A stretch of 64,000 bases of DNA from Scolanthus callimorphus (Eukaryota; Cnidaria; Anthozoa; Actiniaria; Edwardsiidae): the NCBI GenBank assembly GCA_033964015.1, contig CM066924.1, forward strand, positions 12,054,625-12,118,624. Reading direction: 5' to 3'. The notes under the pieces are model-generated. The model saw only the letters and a list, made by a program, of their open reading frames with translations, did not search any database and was not told the DNA's origin. Shown here in pieces: positions 44,981 to 58,800 of this stretch. Position 1 is the stretch's first letter. Each line of letters begins with the position of its first letter. Both the position numbers and the translations under genes were made by a program.

Positions 44981-45890
44981 TAGTCGGCTTTTAAATATTA
45001 CTTAGAATATGTTTAGATGCCGTATTACTTTGTAAACCGCCGAAAACCGCCAGAAATGGTGTACCCAGAATGCCTCGCAGGAAATGAAACACCTATAACC
45101 AACTACCAAAACGAAACAGGTGTATAACACAGAGGCATTCTAACGCGTCTCAAACTCGGACCTTCTCTACTTATGGAAAATGTTACGAGGTAACACTGCT
45201 TGTCTGGAGGCTCTCCAGCTTTGCCAGACTGAAAACTTTGCTACTGGAACTTATATGCCGGAAAACTAGGCTGGACAATAACGTACAAATTGTGTTTGAT
45301 TCGTCTAATGCTCTCTTTATCTCGGTTCTCATACGCTACCTTAGACTTAGAAGGGGCGGAGGATCGTGACCGCCTAGCGACGGGTGAATCAAACAGAACA
45401 GGGTTAACAGAGCTGGGGGAAATGTGGACGATGACAACGATGAATGCAGGTTCAAACTCCCAAACGCAGATCTGCATCGTATTACTGCGACCCGATCAAG
45501 TCCTTCCCCGCTTGTAATTTGCCATTTTACTCCAAAATATAAGAACCTGTTTACAGTCAAAAGATACGAAGCGTGCCCCCTAGAGTTGAAGAATCAATTC
45601 ATTATTCCATTATTGATTTCATTATTCAATCCAAAAATGCAATTTCAATTCAATATTGAACTCATTTTCATCTATTCCATTCGATTTGTTATTTTATTTA
45701 TTAAAAAAGTCATGTATTATACAGCTCTTGTTGAAAAAATACATTAAATTGTATATCCATTGTTTAGTAAATGTTGTTAGATTTTTTCAATATTGATGCG
45801 ACTAAAATGCTTAAAAGTGAAGGACAAACCACATTCGTACTATTTTCAACCATGCATCTCCATAGAAATGAAGAACCTACGTAGTATAGC
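44981..45890. other. Intergenic, no gene recognised
   Basis: Short open frames around 45241-45747 overlap on both strands without any domain. A 21-bp word near 45532 ('ccaaaatataagaacctgtt') recurs with one change near 47790, on the far side of the LINE. Confidence 0.4.
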
Positions 45891-45903
45891 CTAAACTGCC
45901 AAT

Positions 45904-47769
45904 TACTTACTTACTTTACTTAACCCTCTTCGCTCCTGCCGGAGCATAGGGCCTCCACAAGCTTCCTCCAGCGTACTCTGTTCTTCGCCGTCCGCTTCAG
46001 TTGCTCCCAAGACATCCCAATCCTCTGATGTTTCTCAGTCACTGTCCTTTTCCAAGATTTCTTCGGCCGACCCCTTTTCCCTTTCCCTTGCGGGTTCCAG
46101 TCAAGGGACTATCGGGTGGTGTTAGACATCGGTTTCCTTAAGGTGTCCCCAATCCATCGCCACTTTCTTCTCCTGATGACAACATCTATCCTTTCTTGCT
46201 CGGTGCACTGCCACAGATCCTCATTGGTAATTTTATTTGGCCAGAATATTCCAAGTATGTATCGGAGTCTGCGGTTGACAAATGTCTGTAACTTCTTGAT
46301 GATGTTAGAGGTTAGCCGCCACGTTTCTGAGCCATATAGGAGAACGGATTTCACATTCGAGTTAAAGATCCTTAATTTCGTCCGTAGAGATATATATTTA
46401 GATTTACAAACAGGTCTCAATAGGTAGAACACCGCTTGAGCTTTTCTACACCTTGACTCTACATCTTCATCAGAGCCTCCTGTAGTGTTGACGATGCTAC
46501 CCAAGTAGGTAAAGCTTTCTACCCGCTCTAGTAATTGGTCATTGCACAATATGTTACCAGCGTTGCTAGGGGTGCCTATCCTCATTTCTTTGGTTTTCGT
46601 CCTGTTGACTTTCAATCCCACTTTGGCCGCTTTGTCTTGTAATGCTTCAAACTTCGCGCGTGCATGGGCGATCTTCTGGCTTAGTAGCACAACATCGTCC
46701 GCAAATTCAAGATCTTCAAGTTTTGTCAGCATGGAAAACTGGATCCCGGTCTTGTTCTCTCCATGTGATTTTCTTGTTACCCAGTCCAATGCCACTAGAA
46801 AAAAAAGTGGACTCAGAAGACATCCCTGTCTTACCCCGGTATTCATTTCAAATGGCTCAGTCATCTTCCCTTCGTGCAAAACTCTTGCTTGAAAGCCTTC
46901 GTACAGGACCTGGATCATTCTCACGATCTTAGATGGAATGCCATAGTGCCTCAAGATGTTCCAGAGCATCTCCCTGTCGATAGAATCGAAGGCGTTTTCG
47001 AAGTCCACAAATTCCATATATAATCCAGTGTTCCATTCGAGTAACTGCTCTATAATAATCCTTAGTGTTGTTATTTTGTCACAGCATGAGCGTTCCCTGT
47101 GGAAGCCCGCCTGCTCGTCTCGAAGTTTCTCTTCAACGGGGCTTTGCATTCTTGACAAAATGATCCTACAGAGAACTTTGCTGGCTATCGCCAGCAACAT
47201 GATGCCTCTCGAGTTGGCGCAATCACTTAGGTCACCTTTCTTTGGCAACTTCACCAAGAGTCCCATCTTCCAGTCCTCGGGGATATCTTCCTCATTCCAG
47301 ATCTTATTCAAAAGGTAGTATAGAACCTCCTCCGAAATCCAGTCTCCTTCTTTCCATGCTTCCGCGGGGATGTTGTCGAACCCGGCTGCCTTTCCATTCT
47401 TCAGGGTCTTCAGCGCATTTTTTTTACCTCCGTTTTGGTAATAGGGCCAATTTTTATTGATAGTGGTGGAGCTTCTGGGAGAAATATTTGACTAACAGGG
47501 GGTGGTCTGTTCAGGACTTCTTTGAAATGTTCCCTCCAACGCTTCAGCTGGTCGTCAATGCTTGTCAGGACTTTGCCACTCTTATCCTTAACTGGTTTAC
47601 TCTGAATGGTCTTCTTACCGCACAACAATTTCGTGGTGGCATATACGATTCTTCGAGTTGTAGCTCTGTCCTGCAGTCAGCTTCTGGTTCCTCGTCTTGA
47701 CACTGTCTAGCTTGCTCTTTAGTTCTCGCCTCTCTTCCACCAATTTCCAAGATGTCTTACTCATCCATT
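45904..47769 (-). pseudogene. RTE-like LINE, 5'-truncated, with perfect 13-bp target-site duplication
   Basis: Minus-strand reverse transcriptase of about 400 residues in one frame (47311-46109) plus short stretches before and after. Motifs: LKNGKAAGFDNIPAE, SKVLCRIILSRM, DEQAGFHRERSCCDKI, MEFVDFENAFDSID, GVRQGCLLSPLFF, LEFADDVVLLS, SFTYLGSIV and LLYGSETW. A frame break lies at the T-run 47418-47425. A single in-frame TAG just after 46109 separates the last part (KRGRPKKSWKRTV, WRKLVEALCSG). The 3' end carries a TAAG-type tail (45904-45920). CTAAACTGCCAAT flanks both ends (45891-45903, 47770-47782), marking the insertion exactly. There is no endonuclease domain. Assignment to the RTE clade is an inference; the TSD and truncation are read directly. 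Confidence 0.85.
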
Positions 47770-47888
47770 CTAAACTGCCAATACCTACCCCAAAATATAG
47801 GAACCTGTTTTGCCATTTCTACACTACACAATGCATCAAAATCTTAAAAGGTGCGGTCAACCTAACAATTAAAAACGTCCATCCCAAC

Positions 47889-47980
47889 TAGGCTCGGTTT
47901 CCAGCCGTGGGGGGTTCGGTGCGCCCACGATGCCAAGCAATCGCGCGCGACGTTACGACGGCCTGGGAACCGAGCCTACA
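47889..47980. mobile_element. Short hairpin MITE
   Basis: 'taggctcggtttccagccgt' and the inverse 'acggcctgggaaccgagcct' lie about 50 bp apart, with a 'cgcgcgcgac' centre. Confidence 0.7.
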
Positions 47981-48591
47981 TCCCAACAGAGTTTTATGCG
48001 CTGGAAAATGAGAAGCCTAAGGCCTGTCGGAGGCCCCTCGATCGTGTTCAATGAACAACACGAAAAGGAAGCAATGAAGATCCGCTAATCACAAAAAGGG
48101 CATCCTCGGGTATGGCGCCGACCGCGCAGCACGAAAAATGCCTTGAGGAAAGAGCAAGATTCGAAATCTTGCCAGTGGATTCGCGATCGTGTCAAAGCAG
48201 TTTGTTGGGGGTACGCTTCGGCTTGCTGATCGCCGTCCTCTAGCACAAATACGCAGAGTTGCAAAGTTCAATGTGGTCCCTCGGGCAGTCGTCGCGCCTG
48301 CGATGCTCCAGTACCTCGAGCGTCGCAAGCAATTAGCCAGACAGAAGAAGCTGGTCGGAGCAATTCTTGTACGTCCTGTGTTGCTGTCTTAGCTCGTTCT
48401 CAAAACCCTAGCCCTCTTGCGAATATCAACCATCTTTCTGAAGAGATCTTCGAATGTTCGTGGTACAAGTCACAGTGGCCCGCAGGATCGGAGATGAGAA
48501 CAAGTCGAACGCGATCTTGCGGAGGTATTCAAACTCTGGGGCAACATCGCTTACGGTAATTTTTTAGAGGCACTCGAGACACAGGAATCGA

Positions 48592-48966
48592 AAAACCCCG
48601 GGGGGATGGACATATTTTGGGGCGGGGGTGCTCGTCGGGAACTTTCGTTTTCACCCCTAAAAGGTACCAAACATGGCGTCGCTTAGTTGATTTTGACCCT
48701 AAAAGGTACCAAACATGGCGTCGCTTAGTGGTTTTCCCTCGTAATTTTGTCGCGTATTTTTTACGAGGGAAAATACGTCTGAAATTCAGGCTACCAACAA
48801 GTGCGATTTGCTTGATTTGCTAGAACGGACCTCTAACAGGTACCTATCTGGAAAAAAATACACGTTTTCGAATTTTACCCCCTAAAAGGTACCAGAGGCC
48901 TGATTTTAAACCCTAAAAGGTACGACGAGCACCCCCGCCCAAAAAATATGGGAGTCCCCCCCCGGT
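48592..48966. mobile_element. TIR element with internal AAAAGGTACC repeats
   Basis: Left end 'cccggggggatggacatatt' + 'ggcgggggtgctcgtcg'; right end is the inverse 'cgacgagcacccccgcc' + 'aaatatgggagtcc'. Inside, 'cctaaaaggtaccaaacatg' + 'gcgtcgcttagt' occurs twice in tandem and the AAAAGGTACC word four to five times. Confidence 0.75.
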
Positions 48967-49265
48967 CGAAGAACTAGCGGAGATGGGGGGAGCTTACGTC
49001 AACACGCAAGACTTCAGTTACTCCAGAGAGACATAGACTTACTGCAGAAAAGGCGGTGCTCCACGACACATGTCCAACCGTAAATGGTTCTCAGCGCATA
49101 CTGTGATCAGTACCGTGTCCTCCCGGATAGCATCCACACCAAGCCTGTAGTGTACACCGTTCGAAAAGTAATTCGTGTGGCGAGGAACCACCTGAACATT
49201 CTCTTTCACAAGCGGGTGTCTCGGCCCACCGCCTAGTCAGTAGAACATTAATCCTCCATCTTTCT

Positions 49266-49625
49266 CAGACCCCGTTCACACTACACCGTTTTCAAACGAA
49301 AACGGATACTTTTTGCTCCGTTTTCAAAAAGATTTGCGTCCACACTTATCGTTTTCGTATCGTTTTCGCAACGCTACGAAAACGCTCTTATGCATTCAGT
49401 GCGCATGCTCAAATAAAGAAAACGCATGCGCATTTCGATCTGTAGGCCCGCGAAATTGGTAGGGGTTGCTGTAGTGATGTCATCGTTTTCAGAAGCATCG
49501 TTTTCACCCGTCCACACTAGAAAACGGCGTTTTCAAACAGCTCCGTTTTCAAATAGCTCCACTCTGGAGAGCGTTTTCGGATTGATCCGTTTTCAGTGAT
49601 CGTTTTCGACGTTGTAGTGTGGACG
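49266..49625. mobile_element. MITE with GTTTTC-rich interior
   Basis: 'ccccgttcacactacaccgt' left and 'cgttgtagtgtggacg' right are inverse termini. The body consists largely of CGTTTTC/GAAAACG words in both orientations. Confidence 0.7.
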
Positions 49626-50139
49626 ATAACCGTATCCCTTTAACGTTAGGCTTTTCTGAATGGCCAGGGAGGGCATTTGGCCAATCAGTGACGTCTTACG
49701 TATGTCTTTGTTTAGCGCCATCGCCACAGCAGTCACGCCGCGCACCCATACAGACTATCGTCCTTCGGGCTGCTAAAGTAGCTCTTGCGGGTACTGGTCC
49801 TCCAAGAGCCTCTGGGTCAAGGTTCTGCTATTTAAAAATATTTAAAAAATAGTTGTGATTTCCAAATAGTGACGGATGTCCATTTGCGTGGCGAGTAGTA
49901 GTGTTCATCCACAAGATGAACCTGGAGAAGCTTAGGCTACAAGTCAGCCGCAGCTCCTAGAAAATACCCATTCTTGGCGCATTTGTTTCAGCCAATCTTC
50001 GTGCCGGGGCCTAACCGTGTTCGAACCTTTTTACGTGCACTTACATCAAGCAGTAAGTTTTCCTTTTTCTGCCAAGACCAAGTGCGACGTCGAACTTAAT
50101 GTAATAGTCATGCTTGTTCTACATTTGGCCTGTGCTCCG

Positions 50140-50307
50140 AATAGAGTGGTTTTCATCCGCGGCTGTGAAATAGATACTAACAAATACACACTGCTATACA
50201 CTATGAAAGTCATTTTTATTGTATTCTCCTTTTGTAATTATGACTAGTAGACACTATTAAACATTGCTTATTAGTTTTGTTTCACAGCCGGATGAAAACC
50301 ACTCTAA
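50140..50307. mobile_element. Small foldback
   Basis: 'agagtggttttcatccgcgg' + 'ctgtgaaa' and the inverse 'tttcacagccggatgaaaac' + 'cactcta' enclose about 110 bp. Confidence 0.75.
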
Positions 50308-53300
50308 GCATCACGTCTTACTCATACAACAGGAGGCATAGACGTCCCGCTTGGTCGTGTAACCCGGATGTCTCGAGGATGTCTGCCGTCTTGTGCAGAG
50401 AAGTGAAATGGCTATGGGAGTGTTGTATTTTAGTACATCACATCGGATGTGGTGCACTCATTCTCGGGGTATTGGTTTCCGTTATCATAGACCAAATCGA
50501 CTAACGGTGTTTACATCTTGATGCCACCCAATTCATATCATGCGATTCGACCCAAAGGAATCCTCACTTGGTCTATATGGGTAGAGGCAGAACATGGGTC
50601 ATTGGCATAATAAGTTATTTTTATTTGATTTCTATTCTATAAGAATGTTGTTAACCTGTCCAGGTTGGCTATACAGAAATTGGGCCATCGCGTTATATAC
50701 AGGTCCGTTTAGTTATAGGCAGGCATTCTCGACCCAGCTACGCGCTCTACGGAGGACAAGCCATCATACGAAACAACAACAAGCTAAGCAGGACGGACTT
50801 TAGGCATGCACAGGCGGATCTAGGGGTGGTGTATGGGGTGAATAAGTACCCCCTCTTCAGCAGATTCCTCAATATCAGACCAGAAGTTAGACACCACCTC
50901 GAATGTTTTCACTGGCATGTGCGGTAAACCCTTTTTACAGGTCATCCCGCGTGTAAACATTTCTGGATCCACCTCTGGCATGCCACTACAAAACCAGCAA
51001 CACGATTTCCACACTAGCTGTAGGGATATGTAGCGCATACAGTAAGATACGTCACATCGTATGGTATAAATTAAGCACATGCAAAAAACAATTAACGAGT
51101 TGTGCGCACTGTACTACTGAGTCTGCTAACTAGCTTGTTGTTGTTGAAAATAGTGAAACCCAGCAATACGCCGAGCTTTACACCAGACACTAGAATGACT
51201 TGAGCAATAAGGACAGACTATTCGACTTGTCTGGGAAAGACGGCGATCAACGCACATCATTTACTGTTTGTTCAGCTCATAAAACAAGTCATCAATACTA
51301 AACGGTGAGAATGAGCTTTTCACAACCATCAAATATTTGTGCACGATTTCGGCGGCTGCTTATGCCTTGCCAATTTATAAAGTTAAAGAATAGTCGAAAG
51401 TTCCGTTTGTGTTCTACTTGTGTGAAAGCACAGTAAACAGAAAGGCTTCCAGTGAGATTGGTTACACAGCACTCCCACGATTTAATTCAAGTCTCTAGAA
51501 AAACCTACACTTTATTACTAATTATATATCTAATGGGTCCTCAGGTAACCTTTCTCGAGGAAGTGGGCGCGCAGTGCAAGGCATTACTCCATACAGCTAG
51601 GCGGGCACACACGTGATCAACTTACTAATCCTAGTCTCACCCAATCAGAGACACGGAACGGTTTATCGATGTCAGCAATTCAATGAGTACGAACTTCTGG
51701 AGATGACAAAGATTGTTTCATTTGATTGATTTCGTGCGTCCTAGCCGCTACTGTATCATGGACGGGCAACACAAGCCTGCCAAACGCGAACATGCACTTT
51801 GCTACCGCAGGTTGCTGTACGGACTATTAGAGCTCAACCCCCATCTTTTAGCTAAATAATCAACTGATCCGACTTAACAACCACACATCTTCAAAAGTGT
51901 TTTTTATCCTTCTCAAGATTCTGTCGCGCAGATAATATTGTAGTCTAACAAATCTTGTTCGGAATTTAGCACAAAGACTAAACAAACCTCGTGAACTACA
52001 GTAATATAGAAAATTTGGCGAGGGTGATTGAGCTCTATTAGCCGCTATAATAGTGTCTGTCCTACCATGTACAATGCCCTAAGGCCATATCTGGATACAT
52101 ATTCAATAGGGTTGTAATCTTCAATAATTATCAAACAATTTGTACAAGTATTCTTATAGATCTTTGCATCAAATTCCCTGTACCGGGATAAACTTACAGT
52201 CTTTCGACATTTAATAATTTACAATAATGGAATACAATTGAAGGAGGTATCGCCAAAGATACCTCGCTTGACTCCTTCCGTTCAAACACTTGCTGAGTCG
52301 CGGAGCTGCGAACACATCCGTCTGAGCCCACCTGATGTCTGACAAACACCCTGAACTACTGGGATAGAAGAATGAGTTTTCCCCACTAATCTCAGTTCGA
52401 CAGAAAACATCTGCCAACACAATATGGAGTTCGAACCGCACTTCACGGCGACACAATCGTGAATCTGACATGTATTATCAACCGGTCTCTTAGAAGTTCT
52501 ATAGGCGATTAAATCTTTCTCCTTCAGAAAATGCTTCAAAAAAATAAAAAAAGAACTGATATATCAAAAACCAGGTCTTGGAAATCAATACTTTTCTGTA
52601 CCTACAGGATCTACCTTCTTACACCAAATGAGCACTAAACAACTCCAACTTTACTTATTTACCTTTTTCGCTATTCTACTTTGAACACATTATTTTGAGA
52701 ACTAAAGGCGGGGGGGGGGGGTCAAAACAAATATCCTCTGGGTGGAGGGAAAGCAGTTCGATCCCTCAAATGTTCGAAAAACTCAGAACTAAAGTTTTTT
52801 TAGTTCCTAGTACTTTCTGAGTTTTGAGACAATTCTAGATTCAGTATTAACGTACTAATCAATCCAGAATGAGCTATCCTTTCATGCACTTATGAGGCCC
52901 GTGTCAAGATCAGTGGGTCCTTATCTGTGACAAATGTTTTGGCCTGCCCCCACAGACATTGTTTCCTTGTAAATACTTTCATTGTATAAACAGTTCACCC
53001 GTTTGCTCTTTTCAATACAACAACGATCTAGGGAAGACAAGGAAGGAGTAACAAATTAAATAGCTATATCTGATATGTATAGCTATATTATAATAAACAT
53101 AACTTATATGTATATATATATATAAAATGATTGTTTAATTATTATTAAGAAATGTTTGATAGATAATTAACTATTTATAGTACTTGTAAAATACATACCA
53201 TTCTAAACCATTTCCATTAAATACCTCACCAAAGTACCAAGCCAAGACTAAAATGTCCGGTCAAGCGGAGAGTAAGTTGCAATTATCGTACTTTTATTTT

Positions 53301-55822
53301 AGCGTATCTTGTTTTAAATGCCTCCCGTTTGGTCACCAGGATCAGATATTCAGTCGAGAATTTCGAACATGTTCACGCGAGCACTAAAAGAGTGCCCCAT
53401 TATTATGCGCAACATTATTGAAAACAAATGTTGACCTAGTTCACTGACGTGTGAAATGCTTTACTACAACTCATCAAACGTACTGTTACTCTACAGCACT
53501 AAAGGGACAATTGTCGCTACGTGTATGAGCAAGGAAAGGGCGAACAATAATGCAACGTGCTTGTGGTCTGCTGCTTGCTGATACAGAATCCCATCCTCCA
53601 TCTGGATCAGGATTTGCATATGACAAGGGTTATATATCCAGTATCTCATGCGGCGACACGTCCCCATTGCGGGACATTAAAGGGAATTATCCGTCGGAGA
53701 AAAAAATAATTATCACACTTACTATCCCTGTAGACAGCGTCCTAAGGAACTACACATTAATAAACGTTTATACACACGACCAAACTTTAAAACCGGTTTC
53801 TACAAAGGTAAGGCTCAGCTTTCAACTTCCTGTACGCTCATCTTGTTCTACAAGTCAACTTCCTAGTACCGTCAAGCCACTTCAGCAAGATAAGGAGAAA
53901 TATATACTTTACAATGTTTCTATACCTTATCATAACGATCCCCTAAATTTGTACTGCGCACCAAATAAATATAATATAGCACATTTGTTTCTAGAGAATA
54001 TCTTTTTTTCAGTCAAAAGGGAAGCTATATACAATATGGATAGTATAATATCTTTTATGTCTTCTATTGTTTTAATTAAATAGTCGAATGGTATTTGCTG
54101 TCACCTGACCCCAATAACACGGTCGCCATGGCAATGATCGTGAGTTACTATGACGACGCCAGTGACGTCATAGATGATGATGGCGCTTCCGAGGAGAGAG
54201 CCGATGTGGATGCAGTGGAGAGCGTAGAGGCGGTGTTTAGGCTCGCACTCACAGGGCTTCCCAGGGTCGCGCTAGTCGGACTAGTCGTACTAGACGTGTC
54301 GGGAGCAGTAGTCACACGAGCCGCGTCCTAAAACATTACACACATACCCTAATTAGATTCATCCCCTAAACCACACATAGACTTCACACCTTCTAAACCA
54401 TCCCGTTTTCCAATCTCCTTATTCTTTCCGCCTCCATTAAAGTGCCTATCGTGTGAAATCGACATGATTTAAAAACTCAATTTACGGGCCTTACCAAGGT
54501 TAACCTGATCTCCATGTGAATGAAGCTTTTTTCGTTGTTTTGGGGGATTTCAGATGGCTCATTTTAATTGGTGCACAGCTGTCAATGTTATATGAAGGTA
54601 TAGGATAAGCTTTCCCAAAACGTTTTGGCCGACATCGGGGAAACCCCTTTCAGGCTCGAATGGCACACGTGTACTGTGTCTAACCACAACCACAACGTCC
54701 AACCCCCGAGACGGTCCCGAAGACGTCCCAAGTACATTCCGAAAGAAATTAACATATCTCCTTGACTACGCCGACGAAATGTACTCATTATAAAATCAAC
54801 GCTTATCCCCAAATAATTATTATTTTGAATCAACAATGTCATTTATGTGATCTCCAGCGTGATCACCGAAGAACGGGTTTGTTAAAAATTAATGACAAGC
54901 GATATTGAAAATTTAATTTTTTTTAAATGACTGAGAATCCGAAAGCCGTTGTATTGTCATTTAGGTGAGGAAAACAAGGTGTTATGCGGGTTATGAGAGG
55001 AAACCAAAATTTCGAATTTTAGGCGAGGAAACCCCTGCAAACTACGAGGAAGTTGACAGGTCTAATAAACCCGCGCATGATTAGTCACGTGACTACATCG
55101 TTAGTCCTTCTCACTCGTTCAAGCGTAGTCGTCCCTAGCTTGTCCGTGGTTAGGTTAATCACTTTGAACGTAGAGTGGCAGATATTAAGCTAGGAAATTC
55201 CGAGATAGTGTAATTAGATATTACTTTAATTATATTAGGACTTTGACCTTGGAGACTTGTGTTGGTAAGATGAAAGAAAAAAAGGTTATCCAACTTACGC
55301 ATCTCCAAATCGAAGGGTAAGAAAGGGAATGGTCCAAAAATTAGTCACACAAAAGTGCGATAAACTGCAAACGAACTTGCCCCGGGGCCTGCGTAGTACG
55401 TTATCACTTGCTGCTACTGTCTGCACGTGCAACTTAAAACGTTTTGACGTGAAACTTTAATCTCTTGATGGGAAAAGTTGATGAATTTACCAAATATAGT
55501 CCACCAACAAAATGTTACTTAGTCTTTCGGTCTAAGCTCGCGTATAGCGCAAAACTTTGCAGACGAGCAGGCAACATTGAAGTAAGATGTCAATACTTGG
55601 AAGATTCGCGCGTGGAAAAGTAAAGGGAAACGGGTATATATGAATCGCTTACGAACTCTAGTTGCAGAATTGTGTGAATGCTTTAGGAAACGTGGGCTCG
55701 CAGTGACGTGAAGGGTAAAGGTGATACAGGGTGAAGCTTCCAAGGTCAAAGCCAAGAACTATTACTAGTTACAGATTATAAGAAAGGTTTATAGTTACAG
55801 TTCACACCTGACACACCTACTA
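50308..55822. other. Gene-poor stretch
   Basis: No homologous gene recognised. Weak candidates only. One is an ATG followed by GTAAGT (MSGQAE, 53251-53269, plus) that could be a first exon. Another is an unidentified 177-residue frame at 53550-54083 plus. A third is a Ser/Thr/Ala-rich minus frame at 54329-54148 that starts right after a TTTTAG acceptor. A poly-G run lies near 52709. The stretch also includes the PDE8 3' flank. Confidence 0.4.
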
Positions 55823-58800
55823 TCAGACAGGACTCACTAGTTCATCTGCCGCCTTCTTCCAGTAGTCGTAATTATCGGTCAGGTGGCGGATAGTCTCGGG
55901 CACGTATGCAAACGCTGAAATGAAAAACGGAACAAAATATCAATAAGCTACACAATGCAGGAGATTGCGAGGCACGTTTTGATAATGGGCTAATGGGATA
56001 TGATCTATCAACATTTGTGTTTCTATCAATTCTCATGAGATGTGCATCTCATGTGTTGTGCAAAGCATTCACTTGTGATCTAGGCACATCAGTAAATGCA
56101 AAGTCATCCAGCATGCACTTTATGAATTAACTCTTACCATCCCAAGCATCGTATAAGTCGCTGACAAAATAGTCGATAAACCAGACCTGGAAAAGCGGAG
56201 AGATAAATCCTTTAGCTTTATCCGACGTTATACTTCATTTATATCTACAAAAGGCTCGTATCTCTAATGAAATATATAGATAAAGGATATAACATGGCCG
56301 CCCGGAGATACGAATTTCAATGAAATACCAAATTTTGAACTATTTGAGTAAAACCTAAAAATCGAGCATGGAGCACAGGCAAGTGTGTTAGTTTCACATG
56401 ATTACAGTATTTCATTGCTGTTTATATAATAATTAACAACTATCACCCGAGGGGTGATATCAGTAGAATAAAATACGGTGGATTACAAAGATTCAAACGA
56501 AGTATCGCTCGCGAAGACGAGCCGCCATTTGTTAGTTTTCTCAAAACAGTAAATAGTGTTTGATATCTACTATTTCAGGAACCAATCACAGCGCGGGAAA
56601 ATGACTATTCACTGATATATATTTAGTATAATAACTCAAGCGATTCCGCGCGCTGATTGGTCGAGACGTTCGGAATATTCTGCTATATTTACCTATAGGT
56701 GAATATAACATTGAAAGCATTGGGACCGCGCGCGCACTTTATTACGAGAAACTAAAAAAATACCCCTAAACCCGATTTTTTTGGCAAAAATCGTAAAAGT
56801 CGCTTGAGTAATTATACTAAAACAATTAGTCGCCTCAGGCTCCGTAAATATCGGCGAATAGTCACCTCGACTTCGTCTCGGTGACTATTCGCCGATATTT
56901 ACGTCGCCGAATTGTTAAATATTACGCTGTTTTATGGCCACCAGCTTGTCCGATTAAAGTATTGGAATACAATACAGTTGCTGGACATTTGTATACCAAT
57001 GCAAAACACTTCAAGATCCCATTACGAATACACCTGTGAGTTTATTGGGCAGCACTCAAAGCACACGCTCGTACTATCAAAACAAGGTGAGGTGGGGTAT
57101 GTGATCCTTCCCAACATCTATATTCCCTTTTTTACCTTAGATACCATTATTCCTTTCCATTGACGCTAAAAAAACATCACATCCTCAGAAATACCTGGAT
57201 AACTAAACAATGCCTCTTACACTAACATACCCCTGACAGGGTTTGTTCATTAGGCTGCATGTTACCTGTGACCTTGGCACATTACAAGTGGCCCTGTCAA
57301 AGACTGGCATAACTACAGGTAGACCTCGCCGTTTCTCTTCGTCCGTCTGAAAATAAACCAAACAACATCCTATTATTACTGAGCTTTTAAATATGGCTTT
57401 TAAATATGGCTTCAATATTCCTTCCCAAAGACAGAGAGAGCGGACTTCAGACTTGTTTTGCGATTCTTTGCTGGTTCCTATTGGCCCAGAAGCCGGGTCT
57501 TTGTTGTGTCAACCGAACGTATTGCAAACTAAAACCAAATGGGTAAAACAACAATAAATCTCATTTCTTCCAAAAATAAAATAAAGTTATATATTCGAAT
57601 TAACGTATCATGTACTTTTCTAGAAGAAAATGCAAAACTAAAATTGCATTGCAAAAAATTGCATTGATGACTTGAGTTTAGTTCATCAGTGTATTCATCA
57701 GTGTATTCATTCTGTTCTCCCCGTATCACCTTTCACTACGCTACAACTTCAAAAAGCCGAAAGGAAATCTATTTAAAAATAATTGTTTTTGCATGATTGA
57801 TGAGAGTCATTCTAATAGAATTTCTTGTTGGTATTGCTTCATTTCATTACCCGCTTGGGGAAAGTTCGAGTTCTATGTGTTACCTCTTAATGTATTCACC
57901 ACACTTGACTCGCACCTTCCTCGTTATAGACGGGCCCCAATGTTTTCATGCCCATTTTGTTTGCTTGTTCTGGACATGTAATTCACTTATGATATAAGTT
58001 TATTGTACATGCTTTTCAATCCTGATTGCAATTGTAACCGATATATCTATCTAAAGAAGAAATGTTTTCTATTCGCCTGAGCGAAGCGTTCTTCGTATGT
58101 TTCTGTGATCTTTTAATATTTCCACTTTTCCTGGGAAAAGTAGCTTCATGGTACGAAGTTCTTCCACCCCACCTGTGAAAAGTACTCCTCAGCTATTCTG
58201 TAGGCCCATTCTTTACACAGGTATCTTGGCCGCGCAGGATTGGCGATATCAGCGCATTTAATCAACATTCTTTTGATCAATGTTCGGTTTTCTGGTGTAT
58301 TTAATGCTGTGGTCGATGAAGTATTCGAATCTGGTGTCCCCCTTCCACTATGCTGGAATCAGAGCAAACAGGGAATACTTTAGATTTACGGTAGATATGC
58401 TTGTTCTTTAGAAACAATTTACATTGTTTCTTTTCTAAATGAAGTATAAAGGGGGAAGTATTTGGTGGGGGAGGCACAATTGCCATGGTTCCTCGGGTGC
58501 GCCTGGTCGAGCAGCCTCCGAGCGCTCTGATAACCTCACACGATGAGTTTAAAGACGGAGATCATGAGTGCAGGTTGGTGATGAATGGCTGAAAATTGCT
58601 TTGGAAGTTGGCCTTTGGGCATCAGCCGCTGCTTGATCACCACTCAAGCGAAGAATATCATTGTATTGCGAGTATCAATGCCTATTTCTCAAAGCAACCT
58701 TTTCTGAAATAGGTTGGCAGGCAGTAGCATGCATATCGCCATAATCGTGCTAAGAAACTTACCACCGAATGGACCTCGTCCATACTAGAAGAGCGCCTCT

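Noticed and set aside
46116..47318. Plus-strand open frames of 96-120 residues
   Set aside because: They are shadows of the minus-strand LINE reverse transcriptase.
53550..54083. 177-residue plus-strand frame as a gene
   Set aside because: No recognisable domain, unusual composition at the A+T-rich end, no clear splice partners; kept only as a weak candidate in the gene-poor stretch.
54148..54329. Ser/Thr/Ala-rich minus-strand frame as an alternative PDE8 last exon
   Set aside because: Joining it to the upstream PDE8 exon (which leaves one base) puts it out of the open frame and gives an early stop.
58301..58486. Minus-strand frame containing [21 protein letters not shown]
   Set aside because: Overlaps the PDE8 exon start at 58352 in another frame and intron sequence; no evidence for a separate gene.
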